NCBI RefSeq assembly: GCF_001425405.1
Contig: NZ_LMQP01000001.1
Location: forward strand, 699,656-761,057
Direction: 5' to 3'
Origin: Sphingomonas sp. Leaf412
Lineage (GTDB): Bacteria; Pseudomonadota; Alphaproteobacteria; Sphingomonadales; Sphingomonadaceae
DNA: 61,402 nucleotides
Part shown: positions 42,558-51,754 of the stretch, one piece after another
Layout of the letters: the number at the start of each line of letters is the position of its first letter
Numbering within the stretch: position 1 is the stretch's first letter
Translations under genes and position numbers: made by a program
The notes under the pieces: generated by a model
What the model saw: only the letters and a program-made list of their open reading frames with translations
What the model was told of the DNA's origin: nothing
Database searches by the model: none

Positions 42558-43916
42558 ATGGATGACGACGTCACTGCGCGATCGAGCAGGGTGCCCAGCG
42601 GACGCCTTTCGCGGCTGGGGTCGTTCGGGAAGCTCGCGGGCGGGCTGGCGGGCGGCATGGTGGCGGAGGGCGCGCGCCGGATCGCGGCGGGGGAGCGGCC
42701 CAGGATGGGCGACCTGATGCTGACCCCCGCCAACGCCACGCGCGTCGCGGATCAATTGTCGCACCTGCGCGGCGCGGCGATGAAGCTGGGGCAGATGGTG
42801 TCGATGGACGGGGGCGACTTCCTGCCGCCCGAACTGACCGCGATCCTCGCCCGCCTGCGCGAGCGCGCGCACCACATGCCGCCCAAACAGCTGGACGCGG
42901 TGCTGGCGGCGGAATGGGGAAAGGGATGGCGTGGCCGCTTCGCGCATTTTCAGGCGCATCCCGTCGCCGCCGCCTCCATCGGGCAGGTCCATCGCGCGCG
43001 TCTGCCCGACGGGCGCGAGGTGGCGGTAAAGGTGCAATATCCCGGCGTGCGCAACAGCATCGACGCCGATGTCGACAATGTCGCCACGCTGCTGCGCGTG
43101 TCCGGGCTGCTGCCGAAGGAGATCGACGTCGTCCCGCTGCTGCGCGAGGCGAAGCGGCAGTTGCACGAGGAAGCGGACTATCGGCGCGAGGGCGCGATGC
43201 TGGCGCGCTACGGCGCGCTGGTGGCGGACCTGCCCGACCTGATCGTGCCCGCGCTGGTGCCCGAGTTCACCACCGACCGCGTGCTGGCGATGACGTTCGT
43301 CGACGGCGTGGCGGTGGAGACGCTGGTCGACGCGGCGCAGGCGGTGCGCGACCGTGCCGCCGGGTTGCTGGTGGACCTGGTCCTGCGCGAACTGTTCGAC
43401 TGGGGCGTGATGCAGACCGATCCCAATTTCGCCAATTACCGCTGGCAGGCCGACCCGGCCCACCCGGACAAGGGGCGGCTGGTATTGCTCGATTTCGGCG
43501 CGGCGCGCGCCGTGCCTGGGGAAACGGCGGACGGATACCGCCGGCTGCTTTCCGCGGGCCTGTCGGGGGACAAGGGGGCGGTGACGCGCGAGGCGGTGGC
43601 GGCGGGCTTCCTGGGGCAGGCTGCGGTGGATCGCCATGCGGACGCGGTCGACCGGATGCTGGACGTGATCCTGGCCGAGCTGAACCGCCCCGCCGCGTTC
43701 GACTTCGGCGACCGGGCCTTCGTCGCGGGATTGCGCGAACAGGGGATGGCGATGGCGGCGGATCGCGCGACGTGGCACGTGCCGCCGATCGAGACCCTGT
43801 TCGTCCAGCGCAAGATCAGCGGCACCGCGCTGCTCGCCACCCGGCTGAAGGCGCGGGTCGATGCGCGGGCGAAGATCGCGGCGGCGCTGGCCGGGGATCA
43901 CCGCCCGGTCGGGTGA
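42558..43916 (+). CDS. ABC1/UbiB family atypical kinase
   Basis: A 452-residue COQ8/UbiB-type protein. The KxGQ motif is KLGQMVSMDG, the Ala-rich loop AAASIGQVHRA, the lysine strand EVAVKVQYPG, the catalytic loop GVMQTDPNFANY and the metal motif LLDFGAAR. QTDPN is the COQ8/ADCK form of the catalytic loop rather than the HADPHPGN of E. coli UbiB. There are no C-terminal membrane helices as in UbiB. It probably supports ubiquinone biosynthesis as a lipid-regulated ATPase. Its last 19 bases overlap the end of the opposite histidine kinase gene. Confidence 0.88.
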   Translation: MDDDVTARSSRVPSGRLSRLGSFGKLAGGLAGGMVAEGARRIAAGERPRMGDLMLTPANATRVADQLSHLRGAAMKLGQMVSMDGGDFLPPELTAILARLRERAHHMPPKQLDAVLAAEWGKGWRGRFAHFQAHPVAAASIGQVHRARLPDGREVAVKVQYPGVRNSIDADVDNVATLLRVSGLLPKEIDVVPLLREAKRQLHEEADYRREGAMLARYGALVADLPDLIVPALVPEFTTDRVLAMTFVDGVAVETLVDAAQAVRDRAAGLLVDLVLRELFDWGVMQTDPNFANYRWQADPAHPDKGRLVLLDFGAARAVPGETADGYRRLLSAGLSGDKGAVTREAVAAGFLGQAAVDRHADAVDRMLDVILAELNRPAAFDFGDRAFVAGLREQGMAMAADRATWHVPPIETLFVQRKISGTALLATRLKARVDARAKIAAALAGDHRPVG

Positions 43917-45913
43917 ACCTCCGCCAGCCGGTCGGCGAGTTCGGCGTTGCGGAACGGCTTCGCCAGGCGCGGCAGGTCGCCCGCGATCCCCGCCACATCG
44001 GCATAGCCCGACACGATCAGCGCGGGCAGCGCGGGGCGCGCGGCGCGCAGGGCCCGGACCAGCTGCTCGCCGTTCATGCCGGGCATCAGGTGATCGGTCA
44101 CCAGCACGTCGGGCTCCACGCCCGTGTCGACCAGGCGCAACGCATCCTCCGCCGACGCCGCCTCGACCACGTGGTAGCCCAAGTCGTTCAGCATGTCGGC
44201 GGTGCTCATGCGGACCAGGTCCTCGTCATCCACCAGCAAAGCGACGCCGCGCGCGCTGGCGGCGATCGCGGTGGGGGCGGGCGCGTCGGTCGAAGGGCAG
44301 GCGTCCGGGCTGACCGGCAGCCACAGGTCCACCGTCGTTCCCCGCCCCGGCGCGCTGTCGATCGTCAGCGCGCCGCCCAGCTGCGCCGCCAGCCCGTGCG
44401 CCATCGACAGGCCCAGGCCCGTGCCCTTGCCGATCCCCTTCGTGGAGAAGAACGGCTCGATCGCGCGGGCACGCGTCTCCTCGTCCATGCCGACGCCCGT
44501 GTCGACGATCGACAGGCGCACGTAATGGCCGGGGCGCAATCCCGTCGCATCGTCGGACGAAATGCTGTCGCGCGCGGCCGCGATCGTCAGCGTGCCGCCG
44601 TCGGGCATCGCGTCGCGTGCGTTCACGCTGAGGTTCAGGATCGCCATCTCCAGCTGGTTCGGGTCCGCCTGCGCGGGCGGCAGGTCGTCCGCCATTTCCA
44701 CCCGGATCGCGATGCGCGGTCCCAGCGTGCTTCCCATCAATCCGGCCATGCCGTCGACCAGGCCGGGCAAGGCGACCGCCGCGGGCTGGAGCGGCTGGCG
44801 ACGTGCGAAGGCCAGCAGGCGCTGGACCAGCGTCTTGGCGCGCTCCGCCGATTGCAGCGCGCCGTCGATCAGCCGCCGTTCGCGATCGTTCCCCAGGCCG
44901 CGGCGCAGCAGCATGTCGAGCGAGCCGATGATGGGCGTCAGCAGATTGTTGAAATCGTGCGCCACCCCGCCGGTCAGCTGCCCCATCGCCTCCAGCTTCT
45001 GCGACTGGCGCAATGCCTCCTGCGTCTGGAGCAGTTCGCGCTCGCGCGCCTTGTCCTCGCTCAGGTCGCGGCCGATGGCGATGAAGTTCACGCCGTCGGG
45101 TTCGGGAGAGACGGTCCAGCCGATCGGGGTCCATGTTCCCTTCGTGGTGGCGATGCGGTTCTGGAACCGGGTCGGCAGGCCCGTCCGGCTCATCTCCTCG
45201 ATCGCCGCAAGCGTCACGTCGGTGTCGTCGGGATGCATGAAATGCGCGTAGGGCGTGGCGAGCAGGTGGCTTTCGGGCCAGCCCAGGACGTGCGTCCACG
45301 CCGGGTTCACCGCCGACATGATCCCGTCATAGCCGGCACGCGCCAGCATATCCTCCGAATGGAGCCACAACCGGTTGCGCTCGGACGCATCGGCCGCGCG
45401 TTGCGCGCGTTCGGCGAGGATACGATCGGTCGTCTCCACGCACAGGCAGAACAGGCCCGCGACGTCGCCGTCGCGGCCGCGCACCGGCAGGTACGAGAAG
45501 GCGAAATGCGCCTCCCGCGGTCGTCCGGGCCGTTCGAGCGACAGCGTGAGATCGTCCATGTGGACCGGCACGCCCGCCGCCACCCGGTCGAACAGGGGCG
45601 TCAGTTCCGCCTTCACTTCCGGCCAGACGTGGAAGAAGGGGCGCCCCAGCGCGTCGGGATGCCGATCGGCCAGCATCGGGGCGTAGGCGTCGTTGTAGAG
45701 CAGCACGTGATCGGGGCCCCAGCCGAGGAACATCGGCTGCGTCGCCGCCAACATGACGCCGACCAGCGCCCGCAGCGGCTCGGGCCAGCGGTGCGGCGGC
45801 CCCAGCGCCGTGGCCGACCAGTCCATCGCCCGGATCAGTGCGCCCGCCTGTCCCCCTCCGGCGATGAAGGTCAGGTCCGGACCCGATGTCGCAGCGTCGG
45901 TGTCGTCACGCAT
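43898..45913 (-). CDS. Hybrid histidine kinase: PAS-PAS-HisKA-HATPase-REC
   Basis: A 671-residue soluble sensor. PAS 1 at about 45-165 (DWSATALGPPHRWPEPLRAL, NDAYAPMLADRHPDALGRPF), PAS 2 at about 185-290, HisKA with phospho-accepting His319 (GGVAHDFNNLL), ATPase with N, G1 and G2 boxes (LNLSVNARDAM, IVDTGVGMD, GKGTGLGLSMAHG), and a C-terminal receiver with Asp607 (LVTDHLMPGMNG). There is no membrane segment, so the signal is cytoplasmic. The first PAS type is common in alphaproteobacterial light or redox kinases. It lies 22 bases after the TetR gene. No partner regulator is in view. Confidence 0.92.
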   Translation of the reverse strand: MRDDTDAATSGPDLTFIAGGGQAGALIRAMDWSATALGPPHRWPEPLRALVGVMLAATQPMFLGWGPDHVLLYNDAYAPMLADRHPDALGRPFFHVWPEVKAELTPLFDRVAAGVPVHMDDLTLSLERPGRPREAHFAFSYLPVRGRDGDVAGLFCLCVETTDRILAERAQRAADASERNRLWLHSEDMLARAGYDGIMSAVNPAWTHVLGWPESHLLATPYAHFMHPDDTDVTLAAIEEMSRTGLPTRFQNRIATTKGTWTPIGWTVSPEPDGVNFIAIGRDLSEDKARERELLQTQEALRQSQKLEAMGQLTGGVAHDFNNLLTPIIGSLDMLLRRGLGNDRERRLIDGALQSAERAKTLVQRLLAFARRQPLQPAAVALPGLVDGMAGLMGSTLGPRIAIRVEMADDLPPAQADPNQLEMAILNLSVNARDAMPDGGTLTIAAARDSISSDDATGLRPGHYVRLSIVDTGVGMDEETRARAIEPFFSTKGIGKGTGLGLSMAHGLAAQLGGALTIDSAPGRGTTVDLWLPVSPDACPSTDAPAPTAIAASARGVALLVDDEDLVRMSTADMLNDLGYHVVEAASAEDALRLVDTGVEPDVLVTDHLMPGMNGEQLVRALRAARPALPALIVSGYADVAGIAGDLPRLAKPFRNAELADRLAEVHPTGR

Positions 45914-45935
45914 TCGGCTCGGCTTCTTTCCTTTG

Positions 45936-46595
45936 TTATCCGTTTCCTAGCGGCGGCCCGGCGGGATCGCCAGTATCCGGGCACGACGACCGCCGTGCAT
46001 TGCGCCCTCCCGGCGACCGTCCCTTCCCCAACGGCAGCAGCCGGATGAGAAACGCGCTCGCCTCCGCGGGCGGCGGGGTCAGCCCGGATTCGATCCATGC
46101 CAGCAGGAAGCCGCTGACCGCGCCCGCGACCGTCCCGATCCCCAGCGCCTCGGCAATAGGGTCCCCCTGCGCGGCGAGGAACGGTGCGACGGTCGGCAAC
46201 GTCGCGATCTGGTCCTTGAACAGGGTTACCGCATTGGTGCTGGACGACCCGTCCAGCAGCGGGCGGTACAGGCGCGGTTCGGCGGCGATCCGTTCCAGCG
46301 CGAAGCGGCAGGTGGCGACGTTCGCATCGTACCAGTCGACGCCGTCGCGGACCAACCGCGCGGACAAGGCGCGCTGTTCGACCAGATCGTCGTTCAGGCG
46401 ATCGACCAGCAAGGCGTTCACGCTCGCGAAATGGCGATAGAAGGTCGGCCGTCCCACACCCGCCTCGCGCGCCAGAAGGCTGACGGTGATCGCGGCATAA
46501 TCCAGTCGCGCGATCAGCCGTTCCAGCGCGCCGTGCAGCGCCGCGCGCGTACGCCGTCGCCGCCGGTCCTCCCTGGCGCCCCCATCCCCTTCCAT
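45936..46595 (-). CDS. TetR family transcriptional regulator
   Basis: A 219-residue repressor type. The helix-turn-helix is ITVSLLAREAGVGRPTFYRH near residues 37-56 and the rest is the ligand-binding helical domain (FALERIAAEPRLYRPLL; VAGAVSGFLLAWIESG). The C-terminal 25 residues are basic and disordered. It is divergent from a TonB receptor, with a perfect palindrome between them, the usual arrangement for a regulator that represses both itself and its neighbour. The ligand is probably whatever the receptor imports or a product of it. Confidence 0.88.
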   Translation of the reverse strand: MEGDGGAREDRRRRRTRAALHGALERLIARLDYAAITVSLLAREAGVGRPTFYRHFASVNALLVDRLNDDLVEQRALSARLVRDGVDWYDANVATCRFALERIAAEPRLYRPLLDGSSSTNAVTLFKDQIATLPTVAPFLAAQGDPIAEALGIGTVAGAVSGFLLAWIESGLTPPPAEASAFLIRLLPLGKGRSPGGRNARRSSCPDTGDPAGPPLGNG

Positions 46596-46652
46596 GCCCC
46601 GTCATCCTACGCTTCGGTCCGGCGCGCAACCGCCGTCCGCGAGCGATGATAG

Positions 46653-46666
46653 GATACACTTGTATC
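46653..46666. promoter_or_regulatory. Palindromic operator, probably for the TetR regulator
   Basis: GATACACTTGTATC is a perfect 6+2+6 inverted repeat 57 bases upstream of the TetR start and 78 upstream of the receptor ATG. TetR operators of this GATACA-type shape are common; no other regulator gene is near. Confidence 0.7.
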
Positions 46667-46743
46667 GTAACTCCGCGCGCTTTAGGGCCGGGGCAGCGAC
46701 GCGACCCGACGAGGCCGCGCGAGGATGATCGGGAGAGGTGACG

Positions 46744-49134
46744 ATGAAGTCGACCAAGTGGCGCATTCTGGCATCGGCGGCACCGATGTTCCTGGCGACG
46801 GCAGCGGGCGCGCAGACGTCGGACCCCGCCACGACGACGGCCACCACGGCCGAGGCGACCGACGATAGCCCGACCACGGGCCTGGGCGACATCATCGTGA
46901 CGGCGCAGCGCCGCAGCGAGAACATCCAGAACGTGCCGATCTCCATCACCGCGGCCGATGCCGACGCATTGGCGACCGCGCGGGTCGAGAACATCTCGAA
47001 CATCCAGGCGATCAGCCCCAGCATCAGCTTCCGCGTGACGAACATCGCGTCGTCCTCGGCCAACGTCATCATCCGCGGCCTCGGCACGACGGGCAACAGC
47101 CGCAGCTTCGAAGGCTCGGTCGGCGTGTTCATCGACGGCGTGTACCGCAGCCGCGCGGCGTCGGCGTTGCAGAACTTCCTCGACATCGACAACCTCCAGG
47201 TCCTGCGCGGGCCGCAGGGGACGCTGTTCGGCAAGAACACGACCGCGGGCGCGCTGCTGCTGACGTCGACCCTGCCCAGCCCCGACCGCATCGAGGGTCT
47301 GGTCGACATCGGCTATTCCAACTTCAACACCGTCCTGACGCGCGGCGCGGTCAGCGTGCCGTTGACCGACACGCTGTCGTTCCGCATCGCGGGCCTCGCC
47401 TCCACGCGCGACGGCTATTTCCGCGACGCCACGACCGGCCGGCCGCTGAACAACGACGCGAGCCAGGCGGTGAAGGCGCAGTTGCGGTTCGAGCCGAGCG
47501 ATCGCTTCTCGATCCGGCTGATCGGCGACTATGCGCTGTCGCAGGGCAATTGCTGCTACGCGACCGCCAATTACGTCGACGGACCGACGCAACCGCTGGT
47601 CGACGCGCTGACGCGCGCCAACGGCCGCGCGGTGCCGTCGCGTCGCCTGTCCGATTACAGCGCGTCGCTGAACGCCACCAATCGGCAGCGCATCCAGGAT
47701 TACGGCGGCACCGCGCTGGTCAACATCGGGGTGGGCGAGGGCGAGATCCGGTCGGTCACCGCACTGCGCAAGTTCACCGTCGGGCAGCGCGATGCCGATG
47801 CCGATTTCTCCGGCGCGGACATCCTGAACCTGGACGAGGATTTCTCCAGCCGCTTCTTCTCGCAGGAGCTGACCTACAACGGCAAGATCGAGGCGCTGAA
47901 CGCCGACGTGGTGCTGGGCGGGTTCTTCTCGGACGAGAAGCTGGAAATGGGGCGCGACCTGTCGTGGGGTGCGCAGGCGCAGCCGTACTGGAACACGTTG
48001 CTGGCCGCGCGCGGGGTGCCGGCGGGGACGGCGGCGGCGGTGCAGGGGCGCGTCGCGAACGAGATCATGGGCGGGCGCGCCAAATCCTATGCCGCGTTCG
48101 GCCATGTCGACTTCGCGATCGGGACGAAGTTCAACGTCATCGCGGGCCTGCGCTATTCGATCGAGGAAAAGGAGGGCGCGTTCCGCTACGCCTTCTACGA
48201 TCCGCGGCCGAACGCGATCTTCAAGCTGCTGGGCGTGTCGCCCGGCCCGGCCTATGACGCGAGCACGACCGACAAGGCGCTGAGCGGGACGTTCGGCCTG
48301 CAATATCGCCCGGTCGACGACGTGATGCTGTATGCGACGTACAATCGCGGCTTCAAGGCGGGCGGCGTCAACATCGATTCCAACGGTGCGGGCACGTTGC
48401 TGAACAACCCGGCGGAATTCAACGCGCTTCCCGCCGCGGTCCGCGGGCTGGTGCTGGCGTTCAACCCGGGCGCGACGCTGCAACAGCCGCTGAGCCCGGT
48501 GTACGAGCCCGAAACCGTCAACGCGGTCGAGGTGGGCGCGAAGATCGAGTATCTCGATCGCCGCGCGCGCAGCAACATCGCGCTGTTCTACTACGACATC
48601 TCCAACGTACAGATCGCGCAGTTCGTCGGCCTCCAGTTCACCGTCCTCAACGCCGATTCGGCGGAGGATTACGGGGTCGAGTTCGAAAATCTGTTCCAGT
48701 TGACCGACGCGATCACGATCGGCCTGGACGGCACGTGGCTGCCGCGCGCGCGCTATGCGCAGGACGGCGGCATCGACCCCGTCCTGTCGGGATCGCGCTT
48801 CCGCTTCGCGCCCAAGTTCCAGGGCAATGCGACGGTCAATCTGGATCAGCCGATCACGGACGAGATGAACCTGACCGCGCGAGTGCAATATCAGTACAGC
48901 GGCCCGCAGCTCATCAACACCGCGTCGCTGACCGAGCGGCGCGCGGTGGGATTGCTGAACGCCAACCTGGGCGTGAAGCTGAAATCCGGGCTGAGCGTCG
49001 AAGGCTGGGCGCAGAACCTGACGAACGAGGCCTATGCCTCGCAATCGTTCAACACCCCGCTCCAGACCGGGGACCAGAACGCGTATCTGGCGCCGCCGCG
49101 GACCTACGGCATCCGCCTTCGCGGGCAGTTCTGA
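46744..49134 (+). CDS. TonB-dependent receptor under TetR control
   Basis: A 796-residue receptor of the FyuA-like class typical of sphingomonads. Signal MKSTKWRILASAAPMFLATA, TonB box GDIIVTAQRRSENIQNVPIS, plug with ANVIIRGLGTTGNSRSF and LQVLRGPQGTLFGKNTTAGA, and a barrel ending in Phe (IRLRGQF). Two adjacent cysteines (GNCCYATANY) sit in an early barrel loop. GGGAGAGG precedes the ATG by five bases. Receptors of this class paired with TetR regulators often import non-iron ligands such as terpenoids, aromatics or sugars. The ligand here is open. Confidence 0.92.
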   Translation: MKSTKWRILASAAPMFLATAAGAQTSDPATTTATTAEATDDSPTTGLGDIIVTAQRRSENIQNVPISITAADADALATARVENISNIQAISPSISFRVTNIASSSANVIIRGLGTTGNSRSFEGSVGVFIDGVYRSRAASALQNFLDIDNLQVLRGPQGTLFGKNTTAGALLLTSTLPSPDRIEGLVDIGYSNFNTVLTRGAVSVPLTDTLSFRIAGLASTRDGYFRDATTGRPLNNDASQAVKAQLRFEPSDRFSIRLIGDYALSQGNCCYATANYVDGPTQPLVDALTRANGRAVPSRRLSDYSASLNATNRQRIQDYGGTALVNIGVGEGEIRSVTALRKFTVGQRDADADFSGADILNLDEDFSSRFFSQELTYNGKIEALNADVVLGGFFSDEKLEMGRDLSWGAQAQPYWNTLLAARGVPAGTAAAVQGRVANEIMGGRAKSYAAFGHVDFAIGTKFNVIAGLRYSIEEKEGAFRYAFYDPRPNAIFKLLGVSPGPAYDASTTDKALSGTFGLQYRPVDDVMLYATYNRGFKAGGVNIDSNGAGTLLNNPAEFNALPAAVRGLVLAFNPGATLQQPLSPVYEPETVNAVEVGAKIEYLDRRARSNIALFYYDISNVQIAQFVGLQFTVLNADSAEDYGVEFENLFQLTDAITIGLDGTWLPRARYAQDGGIDPVLSGSRFRFAPKFQGNATVNLDQPITDEMNLTARVQYQYSGPQLINTASLTERRAVGLLNANLGVKLKSGLSVEGWAQNLTNEAYASQSFNTPLQTGDQNAYLAPPRTYGIRLRGQF

Positions 49135-49140
49135 CGACGC

Positions 49141-49182
49141 GGGGGGACCTTATCGCGCCGCGATCGTTGAGCGGGTCCCCCC
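49141..49182 (+). promoter_or_regulatory. Stem-loop between receptor and PA2169-type gene
   Basis: GGGGGGACC (49141-49149) pairs with GGTCCCCCC (49174-49182). The 24-base loop holds a second small hairpin (ATCGC/GCGAT). It starts six bases after the receptor stop and ends one base before the ribosome site ACAGGAG of the next gene. It may terminate the receptor transcript or shape the leader of the next mRNA. Confidence 0.55.
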
Positions 49183-49196
49183 ACAGGAGCAGCCCC

Positions 49197-49643
49197 ATGA
49201 GCAACGACAAAGACGTGTCCGTCCTGAACGGCCTCATCAAGACGACCCTCGACAGCATGAAGGGGTATGAAGAGGCCGCGAAGGACGCGGAGAGCACGCA
49301 ATATGCGACCATGTTCGCCGACTTCGCACGCGACCGGTCGAAGGTGGCGATGGACCTCCAGGCGCGGGTCCGCGCGCTGGGCGGCGAGCCCGAGCAGGAT
49401 TCCAGTCTGCTGGCCGCGGCGCACCGCACCTTCCTCGACCTGAAGCAGGCGCTGACCGGCCAGGACGACAAGGCGATCATCATGGAGGTCGAGCGCGGCG
49501 AGGACCATATCAAGGCGAAGTACGAAAGCGCGCTGAAGGAAGACGGCCTGTCGCCGGAAACGCTGGCGGCGATCGAGGCGGGTTACGGCCCGGTCCGCGA
49601 AGGCCATGACCGGATGAGCGCGCTGAAGCACAGCTTCGCGTGA
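49197..49643 (+). CDS. PA2169-type four-helix-bundle protein (DUF2383)
   Basis: A 148-residue all-helical protein. It opens with DVSVLNGLIKTTLDSMKGYE and continues with FADFARDRSKVAMDLQARVR, then GGEPEQDSSLLAAAHRTFLD, the marks of the PA2169 or DUF2383 ferritin-like family. Glu and His residues are spaced as in a four-helix bundle, but metal binding is not established. ACAGGAG precedes the ATG. Members are often stress induced; the function is unknown. A strong stem-loop lies in its leader. Confidence 0.88.
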   Translation: MSNDKDVSVLNGLIKTTLDSMKGYEEAAKDAESTQYATMFADFARDRSKVAMDLQARVRALGGEPEQDSSLLAAAHRTFLDLKQALTGQDDKAIIMEVERGEDHIKAKYESALKEDGLSPETLAAIEAGYGPVREGHDRMSALKHSFA

Positions 49644-49683
49644 CCGCGGGGACGGCCGGTTCCGACCGGCCGTCCATCGCCTT

Positions 49684-49941
49684 CTATAGCCCTGCGCGAT
49701 CCAGCGCGGCGGCGAGTTCCGCGTCGATCGCGGCGGCGTCCTTGGGCGTCAGCCTGTTGAGGACGGTGCGGATACGCTGCCCCGCGATCTGCAACTGCTT
49801 GTGCCGGACGGTGCGCGTGGCGTTGGTGCGCCACGATTCGCTCTCGCCCAGCAGCGCCGCCCATTTCGCCTCCTCCAGCGCCAGCACGTCCAGCGCCATG
49901 CGCAGGCCGTCGCGGCGGCCGCGGGCGTAATCGTCGGACAT
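49684..49941 (-). CDS. Small hypothetical helical protein
   Basis: An 85-residue predicted all-helical cytoplasmic protein starting MSDDYARGRRDGLRMALDVL, with charged helices (ALEEAKWAALLGESESW) and a C-terminal DAAAIDAELAAALDRAG. No family recognised. It lies 19 bases after the DUF1993 gene in the same direction and its codon use fits its neighbours, so it is probably real. Function unknown. Confidence 0.6.
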   Translation of the reverse strand: MSDDYARGRRDGLRMALDVLALEEAKWAALLGESESWRTNATRTVRHKQLQIAGQRIRTVLNRLTPKDAAAIDAELAAALDRAGL

Positions 49942-49960
49942 CCGCCGCCCCTTTCGATTC

Positions 49961-50482
49961 TCAGCGATTGATCCGCGGGATACCGATGAAGTCGCGCTTG
50001 CCCAGCTTCACGCCCTGCGCACGCAGGATCGCATAGGCCGTGGTCGCGTGGAAATAGAAATTGGGTTGCGAGAAGGATAGCAGGAAGTTCGCGCCCGTGA
50101 ACGGCATCCGCACCTCGCCGAACAGGAAATGGGTGTCGCTGTCGACCAGTGCGTCGATGCTGTCGCGGTCGGTCGCGGCCAACGTCTCGATCGCGGTCCG
50201 CAGGATCGCGTGGAGCCCGGCGATGTCGGTCGGCCATGCCGACATGTCGGGGGAGAAGGACCCCGTGCGTGCGCCCTCGATCCCGCCGACCGAATGCGCG
50301 ACGCAGGATTTCACCTGATAGCCGAACGGCAGCATGTCGGGCGCGAGGCGTGCGTCGATCAGATCCGCTTCGCTGCGGCCGTTCTGCGCACAGAAGGCCG
50401 CGGCCTTGTCCACCAGCCCGTCGACCGCGCGCAGGATCTGGAGATTGGAAGGGACGACCGCGTCGTAGAGGGAAAACGTCAT
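49961..50482 (-). CDS. DUF1993 domain protein
   Basis: A 173-residue protein with the DUF1993 pattern: LYDAVVPSNLQILRAVDGLV at the start, ARLAPDMLPFGYQVKSCVAH in the middle, and NFYFHATTAYAILRAQGVKL near the end. The family is related to DinB-like four-helix proteins and its biochemical role is unknown. The His-containing helices are conserved and could bind metal. It is followed at 19 bases by the small hypothetical gene. Confidence 0.85.
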   Translation of the reverse strand: MTFSLYDAVVPSNLQILRAVDGLVDKAAAFCAQNGRSEADLIDARLAPDMLPFGYQVKSCVAHSVGGIEGARTGSFSPDMSAWPTDIAGLHAILRTAIETLAATDRDSIDALVDSDTHFLFGEVRMPFTGANFLLSFSQPNFYFHATTAYAILRAQGVKLGKRDFIGIPRINR

Positions 50483-50539
50483 GATCCTGCTCCTGCTGTT
50501 ATCGCCCCGCCATGGCGGTTCGCGGTGCGCGCGTCCATG

Positions 50540-51754
50540 TCAGCCGTCGCGGGGCACGATGCCGCGCGCCGCCAGCGCGCCATAGGCGGCGTCGGACATG
50601 CCCAGTACGTCGGCCAGCACCGCGGCGGTGTCGGCGCCGGGGCGCGGCGCGGGGGCGGGGGGCAGGTCGCCGCTGCCGCCGAAGCGCAGCGGCAGGCCGG
50701 GGGCGAGCGAGGGACCGATCCCCGGCTGGTCGACCATCGCGAACAGGGGGTTGGCGAGCGAGCAGGCCGGGTCGTCGGCCACCATCTCGGCCACCGTGCG
50801 ATAGCGGCCGTAGGCGGCGCGTGCCCGCTCCAGCGCCGCCGCCGCGGCGTCCGTCGTGTGCATGGCGAACCATGGCGCGATCAGGTCCGCGATGGCGTCG
50901 CGCGCGCGGTAGCGGTTCCCCTCCTGCGTCAGGTCGAGATCGAGGCGGTCTGACAGGGCGGCCATGTCGTCGGCCAGGCCGGTCGCGGCGAGCAGCGCGG
51001 ACCATTGCCGTCCCGTCAGGCCGACGACCATGATCCGCCCGCCGTCGGACGTGGCGAAGTCGCGCCCGAACGCGCCGTACAGGTCGTTTCCCGCCGCTTC
51101 CCGCTCCCCGCCCGCCTCCGCCTGCGCGATGAAGCCCAGATGGCCCATCACCGCCAAAGCGACGTCCTCCAGCGCCAGCGTGACCTGCTGCCCGCGTCCC
51201 GTGCGCGTGCGGTGCCGCTCCGCGGCCAGCAGGCCCAGCGCCGCCATCTGCCCGGTCACCAGATCCCACGCGGGCAGGACGTGGTTGACCGGCGCGGCGC
51301 CCGTGCCGGTCAGGAAGGGCAGGCCGGTGCGCGGGTTGATCGTATAATCGACCGCGCTGCCGCCGTGGCGATCCCCCTGCACGACCAACTGGATCAGGTC
51401 CGGCCGGATCGCGCGCAACGCATCGCCGTCGAGCCAGCCGCGCGGCGGCAGGTTGGTCAGCAGCAGTCCCGCGCCCGGCCCCGGCGCGGTGGCCAGCGCG
51501 GTCGCGATCTCCCGCCCCGCGTCGCTGCGCAGGTCGAGCGCGACGGAGCGCTTGCCCTTGTTCAGCCCGGCCCAGAACAGGCTGGTCCCGTCCGCGGTCA
51601 CGGGCCAGCGCGCGATGTCGGGCGCGCCGCGGATATCGTCGATGCGGATCACCTCGGCGCCCATCTGCGCCAGCGTCATGCCCCCGAGCGGCGCGGCGAC
51701 GAAGGCCGATGCCTCCACGATGCGCAGGTCGGACAGGATTCCCGCGGCCGTCAC
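50540..51754 (-). CDS. Family III CoA transferase (CaiB/BaiF type)
   Basis: A 404-residue protein. The N-terminal LRIVEASAFVAAPLGGMTLA and RWPVTADGTSLFWAGLNKGK are family III marks. Asp in LPAWDLVTGQMAALGLLA is at the place where the covalent aspartyl intermediate is expected. It moves CoA between carboxylic acids, possibly between the two carboxylates of one C5 diacid, as mesaconyl-CoA C1-C4 transferases of the same size do. The start is GTG overlapping the dehydrogenase stop (GTGA). Third gene of the coupled trio. Confidence 0.88.
   Translation of the reverse strand: MTAAGILSDLRIVEASAFVAAPLGGMTLAQMGAEVIRIDDIRGAPDIARWPVTADGTSLFWAGLNKGKRSVALDLRSDAGREIATALATAPGPGAGLLLTNLPPRGWLDGDALRAIRPDLIQLVVQGDRHGGSAVDYTINPRTGLPFLTGTGAAPVNHVLPAWDLVTGQMAALGLLAAERHRTRTGRGQQVTLALEDVALAVMGHLGFIAQAEAGGEREAAGNDLYGAFGRDFATSDGGRIMVVGLTGRQWSALLAATGLADDMAALSDRLDLDLTQEGNRYRARDAIADLIAPWFAMHTTDAAAAALERARAAYGRYRTVAEMVADDPACSLANPLFAMVDQPGIGPSLAPGLPLRFGGSGDLPPAPAPRPGADTAAVLADVLGMSDAAYGALAARGIVPRDG

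Noticed and set aside
45871..49044. A 1057-codon minus-strand frame opposite the TetR-controlled receptor
   Set aside because: No recognisable domain, runs through two promoters and mirrors a well-defined receptor gene.
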